Shown in pieces: positions 1 to 6,802 of a stretch of DNA of 7,955 nt (position 1 is the first letter of the stretch; every line of letters begins with the position of its first letter). The notes below the pieces were generated by a model that had not been told where the DNA came from, did not search any database, and was given only the letters and a program-made list of their open reading frames with translations. A program made the position numbers and the translations under genes. This DNA comes from JAAERC01 sp032123495 (GTDB lineage Bacteria; Zixibacteria; MSB-5A5; GN15; PGXB01): the NCBI GenBank assembly GCA_032123495.1, contig JAQBFG010000203.1:1-7955 (forward strand), given 5' to 3'.

Positions 1-3000
1 GTCCCATTTATGGCTCCATTATTAACTTCACAATTGGCAAGGTTGCCATCAATATCATCACAAATAAAGCCATCTATGGTTATTGGAGACAGATCACATA
101 GATACAGTTCTTGATTATCGGGGACAGTCGCGGTTGGGGCATTATTTAAAATAACATTAACAATCGTTTGGCAAGTAGCGGTTTCGCCGCATTCATCGGT
201 CACGGTCAAATTAATAATATTTTCGCCTTCAACCGGAATAAAAGTAACATCGTTACCATTCAGAGTTCCATTATCTACATCAGCCGATATTATATTGCCA
301 TCAACATCTTCATATAAAAATCCTGAAAGCATTGCTGAAGACAAATCACAAACAAGTAAATCCTGAGATGGCGGACAGGTGACCGTCGGAGCACTGTTAA
401 GAATAACCATAACAGTTGTTTGACAAGTCACTTCTTCCCCACATTCATCACGGGCGGTCAGAATAATAATATTTTCGCCTTCAACCGGTAAGAATGTTAC
501 CTGATCTTCAATTAAATCGCCATTATTCAGGCCAACAAACGTAAGATTATCATCAAAATCATCGACGTAAAATCCACGAATTGTTATCGGGGATAAATCG
601 CAAACCTTCAACTGCAGATCTTCCGGGCAAGTTACAGTTGGGGCACTATTCATTTTAATAGTAACCGTAGTCTGATTAGTCGTTACCAGGCCGCAATCAT
701 CAGTCGCGGTTAAAATAATTGTGTTTGGTCCAAGAACTGGTGTGAATGTGACCATATCGCCGGATAACGTACCGTTATCAATATCACACGAGATTAGATT
801 GCCGTCGATGTCATCGCAGATAAATCCCGGAATCATTATTTCTGATAAATCGCAAACAAAAAGCTCATTCGGTTCAGGGACGTCAGCAGTCGGTGCTGAA
901 TTAAGAGTTACCGTTATAGTTGTCTGACAGGTCGTTTCTAATCCGCATTCATCGGTGGCGGTTAGAGTAATCACATTGGTGCCTTCAACCGGTACAAAAC
1001 AAACTTTTTCACCAAAAGGAGTCGTAGCATCACCAGTATTGGTTTCGGTGATATTCAGGATAGATTCAATTGAAACGGCACTTCCATCTTTTGATACTGT
1101 TGTGCGACCCGGCTGGCCAACAAAATAGCCACCGGTTACGTCACAGTTTATTAAATTACCATCAATATCACTGCAGATAAATCCATCAATACAGATTTCG
1201 CTTAAATCACAAACAAATAGCTCTAAATCACCGGGGCACTGTGCCGTTGGAGCGCTATTAAGAACAACTGTTATTATTGCCTGACAGGTTTTGGTTTCGC
1301 CGCATTCATCGGTGGCAGTCAAAGTTATTATATTTTCACCGACAACCGGCGTAAAAGTAACATCATTTTCATAAATAGTGCCGTTATCAACATCGCATGA
1401 TATTAAATTACCATCAATATCATCGCAAAGAAATCCGGAAAGTGTCACCGGGGATAAATCACAAAGGAACAGTTCCAGATCACCCGGGCAGGTTGCGGTC
1501 GGTGCGTTGTTGAGAGTAACTGTAATTACAACAGAATTGGAAGCAGTATTACCACATTCATCAGTGGCGGTCAATGTAATTGTATTGTCGCCAACAATAG
1601 GAGTAAAGGTAACTTCGGTGCCGACTATCGTTCCATTATCAACTTCGCATGAAACAAGGTTGGCATAACGATCTTCGCATATAAATCCATCTAAAGTAAT
1701 TGGTGATAAATCACAAACAAATATTTCTTGATCATCAGGTACTGTCGCCGTTGGCGCCACATCTAACACAATATTAAATATCGTTTGACAAGTGGTTACT
1801 TCGCCGCACTCATCGGTAGCGGTAAGTGTGATAATATTTTCGCCTTCGATAGGTGTAAAAGTGACCTCATCACCAATTAGGGTCCCATTGTCAACTTCAC
1901 ATGAAACTAAATTACCATCAATATCATCGCATATAAAACCACTTATTGTATGAGGTGACAAATCACAAAGGGGGCGAATTTGGACCTGGGGACAAGTAGC
2001 CGTTGGCGGGCTGTTCAGCGTTACTATTACAGAAGCCTGACAGGTGGAAGCTTCCCCGCACTCATCGGTAACCGTCAAGGTAATAAAATTCTCACCATCA
2101 ACCGGAGTGAAAGTAACTTCGTTTCCATTTAAAATACCATTATCAACCTCGGCATTAAATATATTGCCGTCAATATCTTCATACTGAAATCCGTCTATCG
2201 TAATATCAGACAAATCGCAAACAAACAGTTCCTGCTGAGCCGGGCAGCTTGCCGTTGGTGCACTATTCAGAGTTACATAGATATTTGTATAACAGATGGC
2301 AGTTTCGCCGCATTCGTCAGTAATTGTAATAGTGATATTGTTTCTGCCCTCAACCGGGGTCAGAGTAACATCGCCGCCATTCAATTCTCCCCTATTGACC
2401 ACAGCACTCTCCATATTACCGTCAGGATCAATATAGCTAAATCCCGAAATAATAATCGGAGACAAGTCACAAACGAATAAATCTCTGGACGGCGGGCAGG
2501 CTACATATGGCGCTCTATTAAGAGCAATATCTATTATCGCCTGACAAGTCGTAACTTCGCCACACTCATCAGTAGCGGTCAAGGTGATAACATTTTCACC
2601 TTCAATCGGTGTAAATGTAACATCATTGCCATTTAAAACACCATTATCGACTTCGCACGAAATTAAATTGCCGTCTATATCATCACAAACAAATCCACTC
2701 AATGTTACCGGTGATAAATCACAAACCAGAAGTTCCTGAATCGGTGAACAAGTAGCAGTTGGCGGACTATTCAAGGCAACCATAACAACTGCCTGGCAAG
2801 TAGAAACCTCACCGCACTCATCAGTGGCGGTCAGAGTGATAATATTTTCGCCAACAACCGGAGTGAAAGTAACATCATTTCCGCTTAAAGTACCATTGTT
2901 AACCAAACAAGAAACCAGATTGCCATCGATATCATCACATACAAATCCATTAAGGGTCACCGGAGTTAAATCGCACACCAGAAGTTCCTGAACCGACGAA

Positions 3001-3017
3001 CAGGTAGCTGTTGGGGC
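1..3017 (-). repeat. Tandem 84-residue (252-bp) HYR/Ig-like repeat array, R2-R13
   Basis: Repeats are numbered from the N-terminus: R2 2766-3017, R3 2514-2765, R4 2262-2513, R5 2010-2261, R6 1758-2009, R7 1506-1757, R8 1254-1505, R9 897-1253, R10 645-896, R11 393-644, R12 141-392, R13 1-140 (cut by the edge). The DEC codon triplet starts at 189, 441, 693, 945, 1302, 1554, 1806, 2058, 2310, 2562 and 2814. Steps are exactly 252 bp except one of 357 bp. Cysteines are at repeat positions 6, 15, 27, 37, 68 and 74. R2, R3, R6 and R8 have all six, and R9 has all six plus two more. R4, R5, R11 and R12 lack 27 and 37. R7 and R10 lack 6 and 74. The copies differ at many bases, so this is an old, selected protein repeat and not a recent DNA expansion. 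Confidence 0.95.
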
Positions 3018-4277
3018 AGTATTGATAGTAACATCAAGATTGATAGTATCAACATCGTAAGCCTCGCATTCATCCCAGGCAGTAACGATCATTTGATAAT
3101 CGCCCGACTGTTCAGGCGTAAAACATGCCATTCCGGTTATATCGCTATAATTACCAAAATAGCCACCCGGAGATACTTCAACGGTAATATTAGTTAAATT
3201 ATCATCATTATCATCAATTCCAACCGGAACGCATACTTCAGCTGGATCACAAAGCCAGAATGATTGATCCTCAGGAAGAATAACTATCGGAACTGAATTC
3301 AATGTTACATCAACTGTAAACATACAACTGTCCAGATCAACCGGAGGACAATCATCACATTTTGAATTTTCGGTACTAACGATAACCTTAATATCTTTTA
3401 TAACCGAGCAGTTGGTATAGAAACAGACTGAATTAATATCTGAATTATACCAGGCTGATGACGGCTCAACGGTGACACTTGCCGCTTCAGGAATACCACC
3501 TATCGGATAACATAAGGTATCAGGCTGGCAAATAAATTCGGTTGCACTTTTAGGAGGACATTCAAGTACAAAACCAAGAATAACATCAAAAGTAACCAGT
3601 GAAGTATCAGCTCCACAGGAATCAGAAACTTCTACTTCAAATTCATAAATACCGTAATCGGCAGGAGTAAAGATCAGCATCCCGGTATTGGCATCAATAG
3701 CACCGTCTCCCGATATTAAGGAGAAAGCAATCGGATCATCTTCGGCATCAGTAGCATCAACATCATAGTTCAATTCTTCGCCAACGATGGCTACCTTTTC
3801 GATTATTCCGCCATTGGTAATAATTGGAGAACGATTAAAATAGATAACATACGTTTTGGTAAAATAAACTGGCTCACTCTCATTATCGGTGGCCACAAAA
3901 ACTACATCAAAAGTCCCTTCTTCGATGGGCGTGTATTCATAATATCCATTGGCAGGGGAAATAGATGGAACATAAGTCAAAGTCCCGGGACCAGAATAAA
4001 GAGATAGACTTAGTGTCTGCCAGTTATCAATATCAGTGACAACGATTGTATCATAAATCGTTGACCCATTGCACAAGGAAAAGCTTTCCTGGGTCGGCGG
4101 TTCAAATTCCGGCGGATAGTTTGGGCAACCTTCACACGTATTCCTTAAAGGATCGGAAGTAGTGTCGGGCAGAGCCGAAATCACGCCACCTTTAGTTACA
4201 TCACCAAAAACATTTAATGAAAACAATAGAAAAAAGGTTAGGGCCAGTGCCGTAACCGTGATCTTAGATCTATACAT
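1..4277 (-). CDS. Giant secreted HYR/Ig-like repeat protein, C-terminus beyond left edge
   Basis: The frame is open from the start to the window edge, with 1425 complete codons and no stop. Residues 1-25 are a signal peptide. Residues about 26-61 are a linker with a CEGC motif. Residues about 62-147 and 151-234 are two cadherin/PIG-like beta domains; the second has DATDAEDDP and ends in VSDSCG. Residues 238-328 and 329-420 are divergent cysteine-rich domains. From residue 421 there is a tandem array of 84-residue repeats with the signatures APTATCP, VCDLSP, DIDGN, FTPVEGEN and TDECG. The TCP start and the TC near the end resemble the HYR family, an Ig-like fold used in surface and adhesive proteins. 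I infer an extracellular stalk or adhesin; no catalytic domain is visible. The start is the second of two adjacent ATGs, because GGAGG lies 4 bases before it but only 1 base before the ATG at 4280. Any sorting signal, dockerin or T9SS tail would lie outside the window. The reading frame is certain; the function is a guess. Confidence 0.93.
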   Translation of the reverse strand, partial: MYRSKITVTALALTFFLLFSLNVFGDVTKGGVISALPDTTSDPLRNTCEGCPNYPPEFEPPTQESFSLCNGSTIYDTIVVTDIDNWQTLSLSLYSGPGTLTYVPSISPANGYYEYTPIEEGTFDVVFVATDNESEPVYFTKTYVIYFNRSPIITNGGIIEKVAIVGEELNYDVDATDAEDDPIAFSLISGDGAIDANTGMLIFTPADYGIYEFEVEVSDSCGADTSLVTFDVILGFVLECPPKSATEFICQPDTLCYPIGGIPEAASVTVEPSSAWYNSDINSVCFYTNCSVIKDIKVIVSTENSKCDDCPPVDLDSCMFTVDVTLNSVPIVILPEDQSFWLCDPAEVCVPVGIDDNDDNLTNITVEVSPGGYFGNYSDITGMACFTPEQSGDYQMIVTAWDECEAYDVDTINLDVTINTAPTATCSSVQELLVCDLTPVTLNGFVCDDIDGNLVSCLVNNGTLSGNDVTFTPVVGENIITLTATDECGEVSTCQAVVMVALNSPPTATCSPIQELLVCDLSPVTLSGFVCDDIDGNLISCEVDNGVLNGNDVTFTPIEGENVITLTATDECGEVTTCQAIIDIALNRAPYVACPPSRDLFVCDLSPIIISGFSYIDPDGNMESAVVNRGELNGGDVTLTPVEGRNNITITITDECGETAICYTNIYVTLNSAPTASCPAQQELFVCDLSDITIDGFQYEDIDGNIFNAEVDNGILNGNEVTFTPVDGENFITLTVTDECGEASTCQASVIVTLNSPPTATCPQVQIRPLCDLSPHTISGFICDDIDGNLVSCEVDNGTLIGDEVTFTPIEGENIITLTATDECGEVTTCQTIFNIVLDVAPTATVPDDQEIFVCDLSPITLDGFICEDRYANLVSCEVDNGTIVGTEVTFTPIVGDNTITLTATDECGNTASNSVVITVTLNNAPTATCPGDLELFLCDLSPVTLSGFLCDDIDGNLISCDVDNGTIYENDVTFTPVVGENIITLTATDECGETKTCQAIITVVLNSAPTAQCPGDLELFVCDLSEICIDGFICSDIDGNLINCDVTGGYFVGQPGRTTVSKDGSAVSIESILNITETNTGDATTPFGEKVCFVPVEGTNVITLTATDECGLETTCQTTITVTLNSAPTADVPEPNELFVCDLSEIMIPGFICDDIDGNLISCDIDNGTLSGDMVTFTPVLGPNTIILTATDDCGLVTTNQTTVTIKMNSAPTVTCPEDLQLKVCDLSPITIRGFYVDDFDDNLTFVGLNNGDLIEDQVTFLPVEGENIIILTARDECGEEVTCQTTVMVILNSAPTVTCPPSQDLLVCDLSSAMLSGFLYEDVDGNIISADVDNGTLNGNDVTFIPVEGENIINLTVTDECGETATCQTIVNVILNNAPTATVPDNQELYLCDLSPITIDGFICDDIDGNLANCEVNNGAING
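897..1253 (-). repeat. Variant repeat R9 with a 35-residue insertion and an extra cysteine pair
   Basis: R9 starts and ends like its neighbours (APTAQCP, then TDECG and ETTCQ), but it is 119 residues long instead of 84. After the Cys-37 equivalent it reads VTGGYFVGQPG, then a Ser/Thr/Asn-rich loop, then EKVCFVPVEG. Two extra cysteines appear: ICID at position 21 and VCF at the position-50 equivalent. The GGYF and VCF pieces match VSPGGYF and MACF in divergent domain R1, so the middle of R9 resembles R1 more than its neighbours. Confidence 0.85.
3018..3566 (-). repeat. Two divergent cysteine-rich Ig-like domains ahead of the array (N0 and R1)
   Basis: The domain at 3293-3018 (R1, 92 residues) keeps the register: its WDEC cysteine codon starts at 3066, again 252 bp from that of R2. 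It has WLC and DEC, matching repeat cysteines 15 and 68, plus EVC and MAC, matching the extra pair 21 and 50. It lacks 6, 74, 27 and 37. The domain at 3566-3294 (N0, 91 residues) is more distant, with eight cysteines including LEC, FIC, TLC, VCF and DSC, and it ends in the same TLNS linker as the array. Both look like ancestral or capping versions of the repeat. The alignment of N0 is by eye and less secure than that of R1. Confidence 0.75.
4203..4277 (-). other. Sec signal peptide of the giant repeat protein
   Basis: The first 25 codons read MYRSK, then a hydrophobic core (ITVTALALTFFLLFSLN), then VFG followed by D. The basic start, long apolar core and small residue at the end fit signal peptidase I cleavage after Gly25. 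No cysteine follows, so it is not a lipoprotein signal. The exact cleavage site is inferred. Confidence 0.8.
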
Positions 4278-4280
4278 CAT

Positions 4281-4286
4281 TCCTCC
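4281..4286 (-). promoter_or_regulatory. Ribosome binding site of the giant gene
   Basis: The minus strand reads AAAAGGAGGA followed by ATGATG. GGAGG (4286-4282) is 1 base from the first ATG (4280) and 4 bases from the second (4277). This favours the second ATG as the start. Confidence 0.75.
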
Positions 4287-4402
4287 AAAAGTATGTCAAT
4301 AAACCGTGATGCTCATGTACTGGCGGTACGGTACTGAATAGAGCATAACCAACTAACAAGTTATAGCTGCCCAATATCTTCTGTGCATCCTTTAAAACAA
4401 TC

Positions 4403-4422
4403 GTCTCGGAATAAACCGAGAC
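4403..4422 (-). promoter_or_regulatory. Perfect 7-bp hairpin in the presumed leader of the giant gene
   Basis: GTCTCGG and CCGAGAC form a perfect 7-bp stem around a 6-base loop. On the minus strand it is followed by GATTGTTTT, a weak U-tract. It sits about 125 bases before the start codon and downstream of the candidate promoter. It could be an attenuator, an mRNA-stabilising stem or an operator. It could also be chance. Confidence 0.35.
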
Positions 4423-4467
4423 ATAAATCAAATTAGTAAGTACTAATGCAGTATAACAAAACCACCA

Positions 4468-4497
4468 ATAATATATCCTTAAACCTGAATATGTCAA
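4468..4497 (-). promoter_or_regulatory. Candidate sigma-70-type promoter for the giant gene
   Basis: On the minus strand, TTGACA (4497-4492) is a perfect -35 match. It is followed by 18 bases and TATTAT (4473-4468); an overlapping TATATT (4475-4470) gives a 16-base spacer. Transcription would start near 4460, leaving a leader of about 180 nt before the ATG. AT-rich DNA yields such matches by chance, so this is only a candidate. Confidence 0.4.
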
Positions 4498-4929
4498 GAT
4501 ATTTCTGGCAGCATAATTTCCCCGAAATCCCTTTATTACCATTACCTTAGAGATTTCTCCGGTAAAATTATTTGGCTTGCCTTTAATGTCTATATTTTCT
4601 CTAAAAATCATATATATTCCTACACCCACAAATCTAAAATATAGTTTGTCGGAGAAAGTTACTGCAATTTCCCTGCCTTCTTATCAAAATGAAGCAAGCG
4701 GAAAAAAGAATAGAGTATATGAGAAATTTATAGGCTGAAATATTTTTATTAGCATATATAATATTTTACTTATCATTATATTATACATATCGTTACGTGA
4801 TCATATAAAAGATAATACTTCTGCTTTCGAGTTGAGATAATGTATTCGTTTATGCTAAAATATTAAAAAATTTATCATCTAAAGTTGCATGTTTATCAGC
4901 CATATATGCAAGAGGTTACATATTTGTTG

Positions 4930-4965
4930 AAAAAAAAAGACCGCCCTGATCAGGCAGTCTTTTTT
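4930..4965 (-). terminator. Rho-independent terminator after the prohibitin-like gene
   Basis: In minus-strand RNA, GACUGCC (4959-4953) pairs with GGCGGUC (4945-4939) through 7 bp including one G-U wobble, around the loop UGAUCAG. Nine U follow (4938-4930), and six A precede the stem to extend it. It lies about 24 bases past the stop of the prohibitin-like gene. The plus strand also has a T-run (4960-4965), but its stem contains a C-A mismatch. The better fold on the minus strand agrees with the gene direction. It separates the giant gene from the genes upstream. Confidence 0.9.
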
Positions 4966-4983
4966 AATAAGCTCTATGACTTG

Positions 4984-5793
4984 TTATTTGGTATCGAGAA
5001 TAATTGGCAGACCGTCCTTCGAATTACCAAATATAATGATCTTAGTATTTGGCGATTCAGCCAGTTTTTGCGATGCCTCAATCCCCTTCCAGGTTAGAAG
5101 CGAAGGAGTTACTCCAGAAGCCACGATTTTCTGGAAATCGGCAATACCTTTTGCCTCAATCCTTTTTCTTTCAGCTTCCTGGGTTTCTTTAAGGATTACA
5201 AATTCCATCTTTTCGGCATCCTGTGATGCCTCTAATTTGGCATTGATAGCCTCAGTTATTTTTACCGGCAGGCCGATATTACGGATAATAATATTTTCGA
5301 CTGAAATAAATTTATCCTTCATTAAATTCTGCATTTCCATAACAATCTCGTTGGCGATTTCTTCCCTTTTGGTTGAATAAATCTCCTCCGGCTTGAATTT
5401 GCCGACAACCGACCTGGACACTCCGCGTAGGGCCGGAGCGACAGCAACATTATAATAGTTGGGTCCAACTGTGATCTGCAATGAATCAAGCTTGTCAAAA
5501 ATTGGCCGGAACCAGACAGTCATCTCCAAACCGATCGAGGCCCCATCAGAAGAAAGAACGTGCAGATCCTCACGACGCTCATCAAGCTGGATCTTGTAGA
5601 CAAAAATATTGTTCCATGGAATATGCCAATTAAAACCTTCGTCATAGATTTTGCCCATTTCGGTGCCATCGCCGAATTTGTAATAAAATACGCCCCGATG
5701 CCCCGATGGTATCTGGGTTCCGCATCCTGCCATACCTGAAACAAAAATCAGGATAAGCAAAAGCGGCAATAACATTAATTGATTTCGAGTCAT
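4984..5793 (-). CDS. Prohibitin-like SPFH/band 7 lipoprotein
   Basis: This 269-residue protein is of the usual prohibitin-like length. Residues 5-20 are hydrophobic and lead into MAGC, with Cys24 as a probable lipidation site; Met at -3 is not the classical Leu. PSGHRGVFYYKFG (29-41) is the typical start of the band 7 domain, which runs to about residue 190. EGFNWHIPW (52-60) and the segment with VAPALRGVSRSVVGKF (118-133) are prohibitin-like. Residues about 178-225 are a charged, Ala-rich helix (AINAKLEASQDAEK, ETQEAERKRIEAKG) of the oligomerising coiled-coil type. The tail has WKGIEASQKLAESPNTK (235-251) and GNSKDGLPIIL (256-266), typical of bacterial prohibitins. SPFH proteins form membrane-bound rings that scaffold membrane domains or control proteases such as FtsH. 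No protease or NfeD partner gene is adjacent. The start is supported by a strong ribosome binding site. The family is secure; the cellular role is not known. Confidence 0.93.
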   Translation of the reverse strand: MTRNQLMLLPLLLILIFVSGMAGCGTQIPSGHRGVFYYKFGDGTEMGKIYDEGFNWHIPWNNIFVYKIQLDERREDLHVLSSDGASIGLEMTVWFRPIFDKLDSLQITVGPNYYNVAVAPALRGVSRSVVGKFKPEEIYSTKREEIANEIVMEMQNLMKDKFISVENIIIRNIGLPVKITEAINAKLEASQDAEKMEFVILKETQEAERKRIEAKGIADFQKIVASGVTPSLLTWKGIEASQKLAESPNTKIIIFGNSKDGLPIILDTK

Positions 5794-5796
5794 ACG

Positions 5797-5805
5797 ACCT
5801 CCTTT
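5797..5805 (-). promoter_or_regulatory. Ribosome binding site of the prohibitin-like gene
   Basis: AAAGGAGGT on the minus strand (5805-5797) is a near-perfect anti-16S match, with CGT between it and ATG at 5793. It fixes the start and points to strong translation. Confidence 0.85.
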
Positions 5806-5843
5806 AAATATTTAACACTTAAGTATTTAATGTTCTAAAGAAG

Positions 5844-5872
5844 ATAGTAAATGAAAGACAACCATATATCAA
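5844..5872 (-). promoter_or_regulatory. Candidate promoter of the prohibitin-like gene
   Basis: On the minus strand, TTGATA (5872-5867, 5 of 6 matches) and TACTAT (5849-5844, 4 of 6) are separated by exactly 17 bases. They lie in the 98-bp gap after the upstream lipoprotein gene. Transcription would start near 5837 and give a leader of about 45 nt. No GC-rich terminator hairpin is visible in this gap, so read-through from uvrB is also possible. Confidence 0.45.
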
Positions 5873-5891
5873 TAAAAAAAATAGGCTAATA

Positions 5892-6800
5892 TCAAATATC
5901 GACTTTGAAGGGAATTACATAATCACTGCGTTTCACCAACGTTGATTCAACAACCAGCGTCTCCCCTGCAGCAGACACTGTATCGACCTTGAAATGGTAC
6001 CCGGATTCATTGCTGTCAAATGTTATCAATTGATAAAAAACATCTGTTGATTGAGGAATCCGCAAGCCGGTTTTATGTTTTCCATTATCCAGAATAGTAT
6101 TAAAGGTCTTAATTGAGTCGCTTCGATCCCGATAGAATAGCCGTTCCGAATAATTACTGGAAAAAGTAAGTGAATCCCCAAGCGGAAGTTTTGCCATGTC
6201 GTCTTCTAATATGTAATATCTGCCCAAGCGAGAATTTGGCAAACTGGATGCATTTACCGGCTTGGCGTCAAAAGTTGCACCGCTATCGCTGGCAAAGGCT
6301 CCATCAATACTATAATTCAAACCTGAATATGCCCAGAATCGCCATCCATGATATTGATATGTGTCTCCATATATCTTTATAAAATATGCGAAACGCTGCA
6401 GGCTATTCTCGAATTTATAGGCCATAGTCGTATCATTACCGCGAATACGATAAATCTTGCCGGAGAAATCATCATCAATAGCGGCAACAGCATCTCTGGT
6501 TAAATCAAATGGATAAATAACTTTCAATGGTTCATACAAATCCAGCGAATCAACAGTTATCGAACGAGACTTATTTTCAACTCGATAAAAATACAGATCG
6601 CCGCTTTCATCCATTGCAAAAGGAGCATTTTCAGGATATAAATTGGTCGAATATAATTCTTTACCATCTAGCGAATTATTAATAAAATTCTTGATCTCTC
6701 GAAGATAATTGACGCTATCTACTGGAACGTCACCGCATGAAAACAGGCCCGCAACAATAAATAAAATTAACAGGCCATATTTTGGTTTTTGTTTTATCAT
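5892..6800 (-). CDS. Hypothetical lipoprotein coupled to uvrB
   Basis: I do not recognise this 302-residue protein. It begins with a basic stretch (MIKQKPKYG), then a hydrophobic core (LLILFIVAG), then the lipobox LFSC, with Cys22 as the lipidated residue. The next residues, GDVP, include Asp at +3, not +2, so there is no classical inner-membrane retention signal and outer-membrane placement is plausible. The rest is rich in Asp, Ser, Tyr and Phe with alternating polar and apolar residues, suggesting a beta-rich exported domain. A Trp/Tyr-rich segment, YHGWRFWAYSG, lies at about 150-160. There are no further cysteines and no repeats or catalytic motif that I can see. ATG lies two bases after the uvrB stop and its ribosome binding site is inside uvrB, so the two genes are very likely co-transcribed and translationally coupled. 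A DNA repair role cannot be inferred from this position alone. The gene call is firm; the function is unknown. Confidence 0.88.
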   Translation of the reverse strand: MIKQKPKYGLLILFIVAGLFSCGDVPVDSVNYLREIKNFINNSLDGKELYSTNLYPENAPFAMDESGDLYFYRVENKSRSITVDSLDLYEPLKVIYPFDLTRDAVAAIDDDFSGKIYRIRGNDTTMAYKFENSLQRFAYFIKIYGDTYQYHGWRFWAYSGLNYSIDGAFASDSGATFDAKPVNASSLPNSRLGRYYILEDDMAKLPLGDSLTFSSNYSERLFYRDRSDSIKTFNTILDNGKHKTGLRIPQSTDVFYQLITFDSNESGYHFKVDTVSAAGETLVVESTLVKRSDYVIPFKVDI

Positions 6801-6802
6801 CT

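Larger units (their letters stand above)
4281..4983. other. AT-rich 700-bp intergenic region
   Basis: This spacer lies between the prohibitin-like gene and the giant gene. It holds the terminator at 4930-4965, a 6-bp inverted repeat (TTGCAT 4885-4890 with ATGCAA 4906-4911), a very AT-rich stretch at about 4735-4880, a candidate minus-strand promoter at 4468-4497, and a perfect hairpin at 4403-4422 in the presumed leader. An open frame at 4270-4629 on the minus strand overlaps the start of the giant gene but is not convincing. I recognise no tRNA, known riboswitch or insertion sequence here. Confidence 0.7.

Noticed and set aside
721..1668. Plus-strand open frames at 721-927 and 1378-1668 with similar products
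   Set aside because: They are antisense to the coding repeats, and their mutual similarity is only the repeat read backwards. They have no ribosome binding sites.
1..3293. Periodic repeats as a CRISPR array or DNA satellite
   Set aside because: The period is 252 bp, copies differ throughout, spacing is a multiple of three and one frame stays open across all units. These are protein domain repeats.
4270..4629. Open frame of about 113-119 residues on the minus strand, just before and overlapping the start of the giant gene
   Set aside because: The frame opens with GTG and no ribosome binding site; an inner ATG at 4611 has only AGGA before it. It covers the candidate promoter, the hairpin and the strong ribosome binding site of the giant gene, and its product has no recognisable motif. 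It could still be a small leader gene, but the evidence is weak.
4735..4880. Very AT-rich stretch as a replication origin or attachment site
   Set aside because: It has no DnaA-box cluster, iterons, direct repeats, tRNA or integrase gene. It looks like ordinary AT-rich intergenic DNA.
4885..5380. Plus-strand open frames at 4885-5097 and 4976-5380
   Set aside because: The first runs through the terminator hairpin and into the prohibitin-like gene, and the second is antisense to that gene. The opposite-strand product is a clear family member.
5861..5900. Terminator after the hypothetical lipoprotein gene
   Set aside because: There is an A-run on the plus strand (T-run on the minus), but I find no GC-containing stem before it, so read-through to the prohibitin-like gene cannot be excluded.
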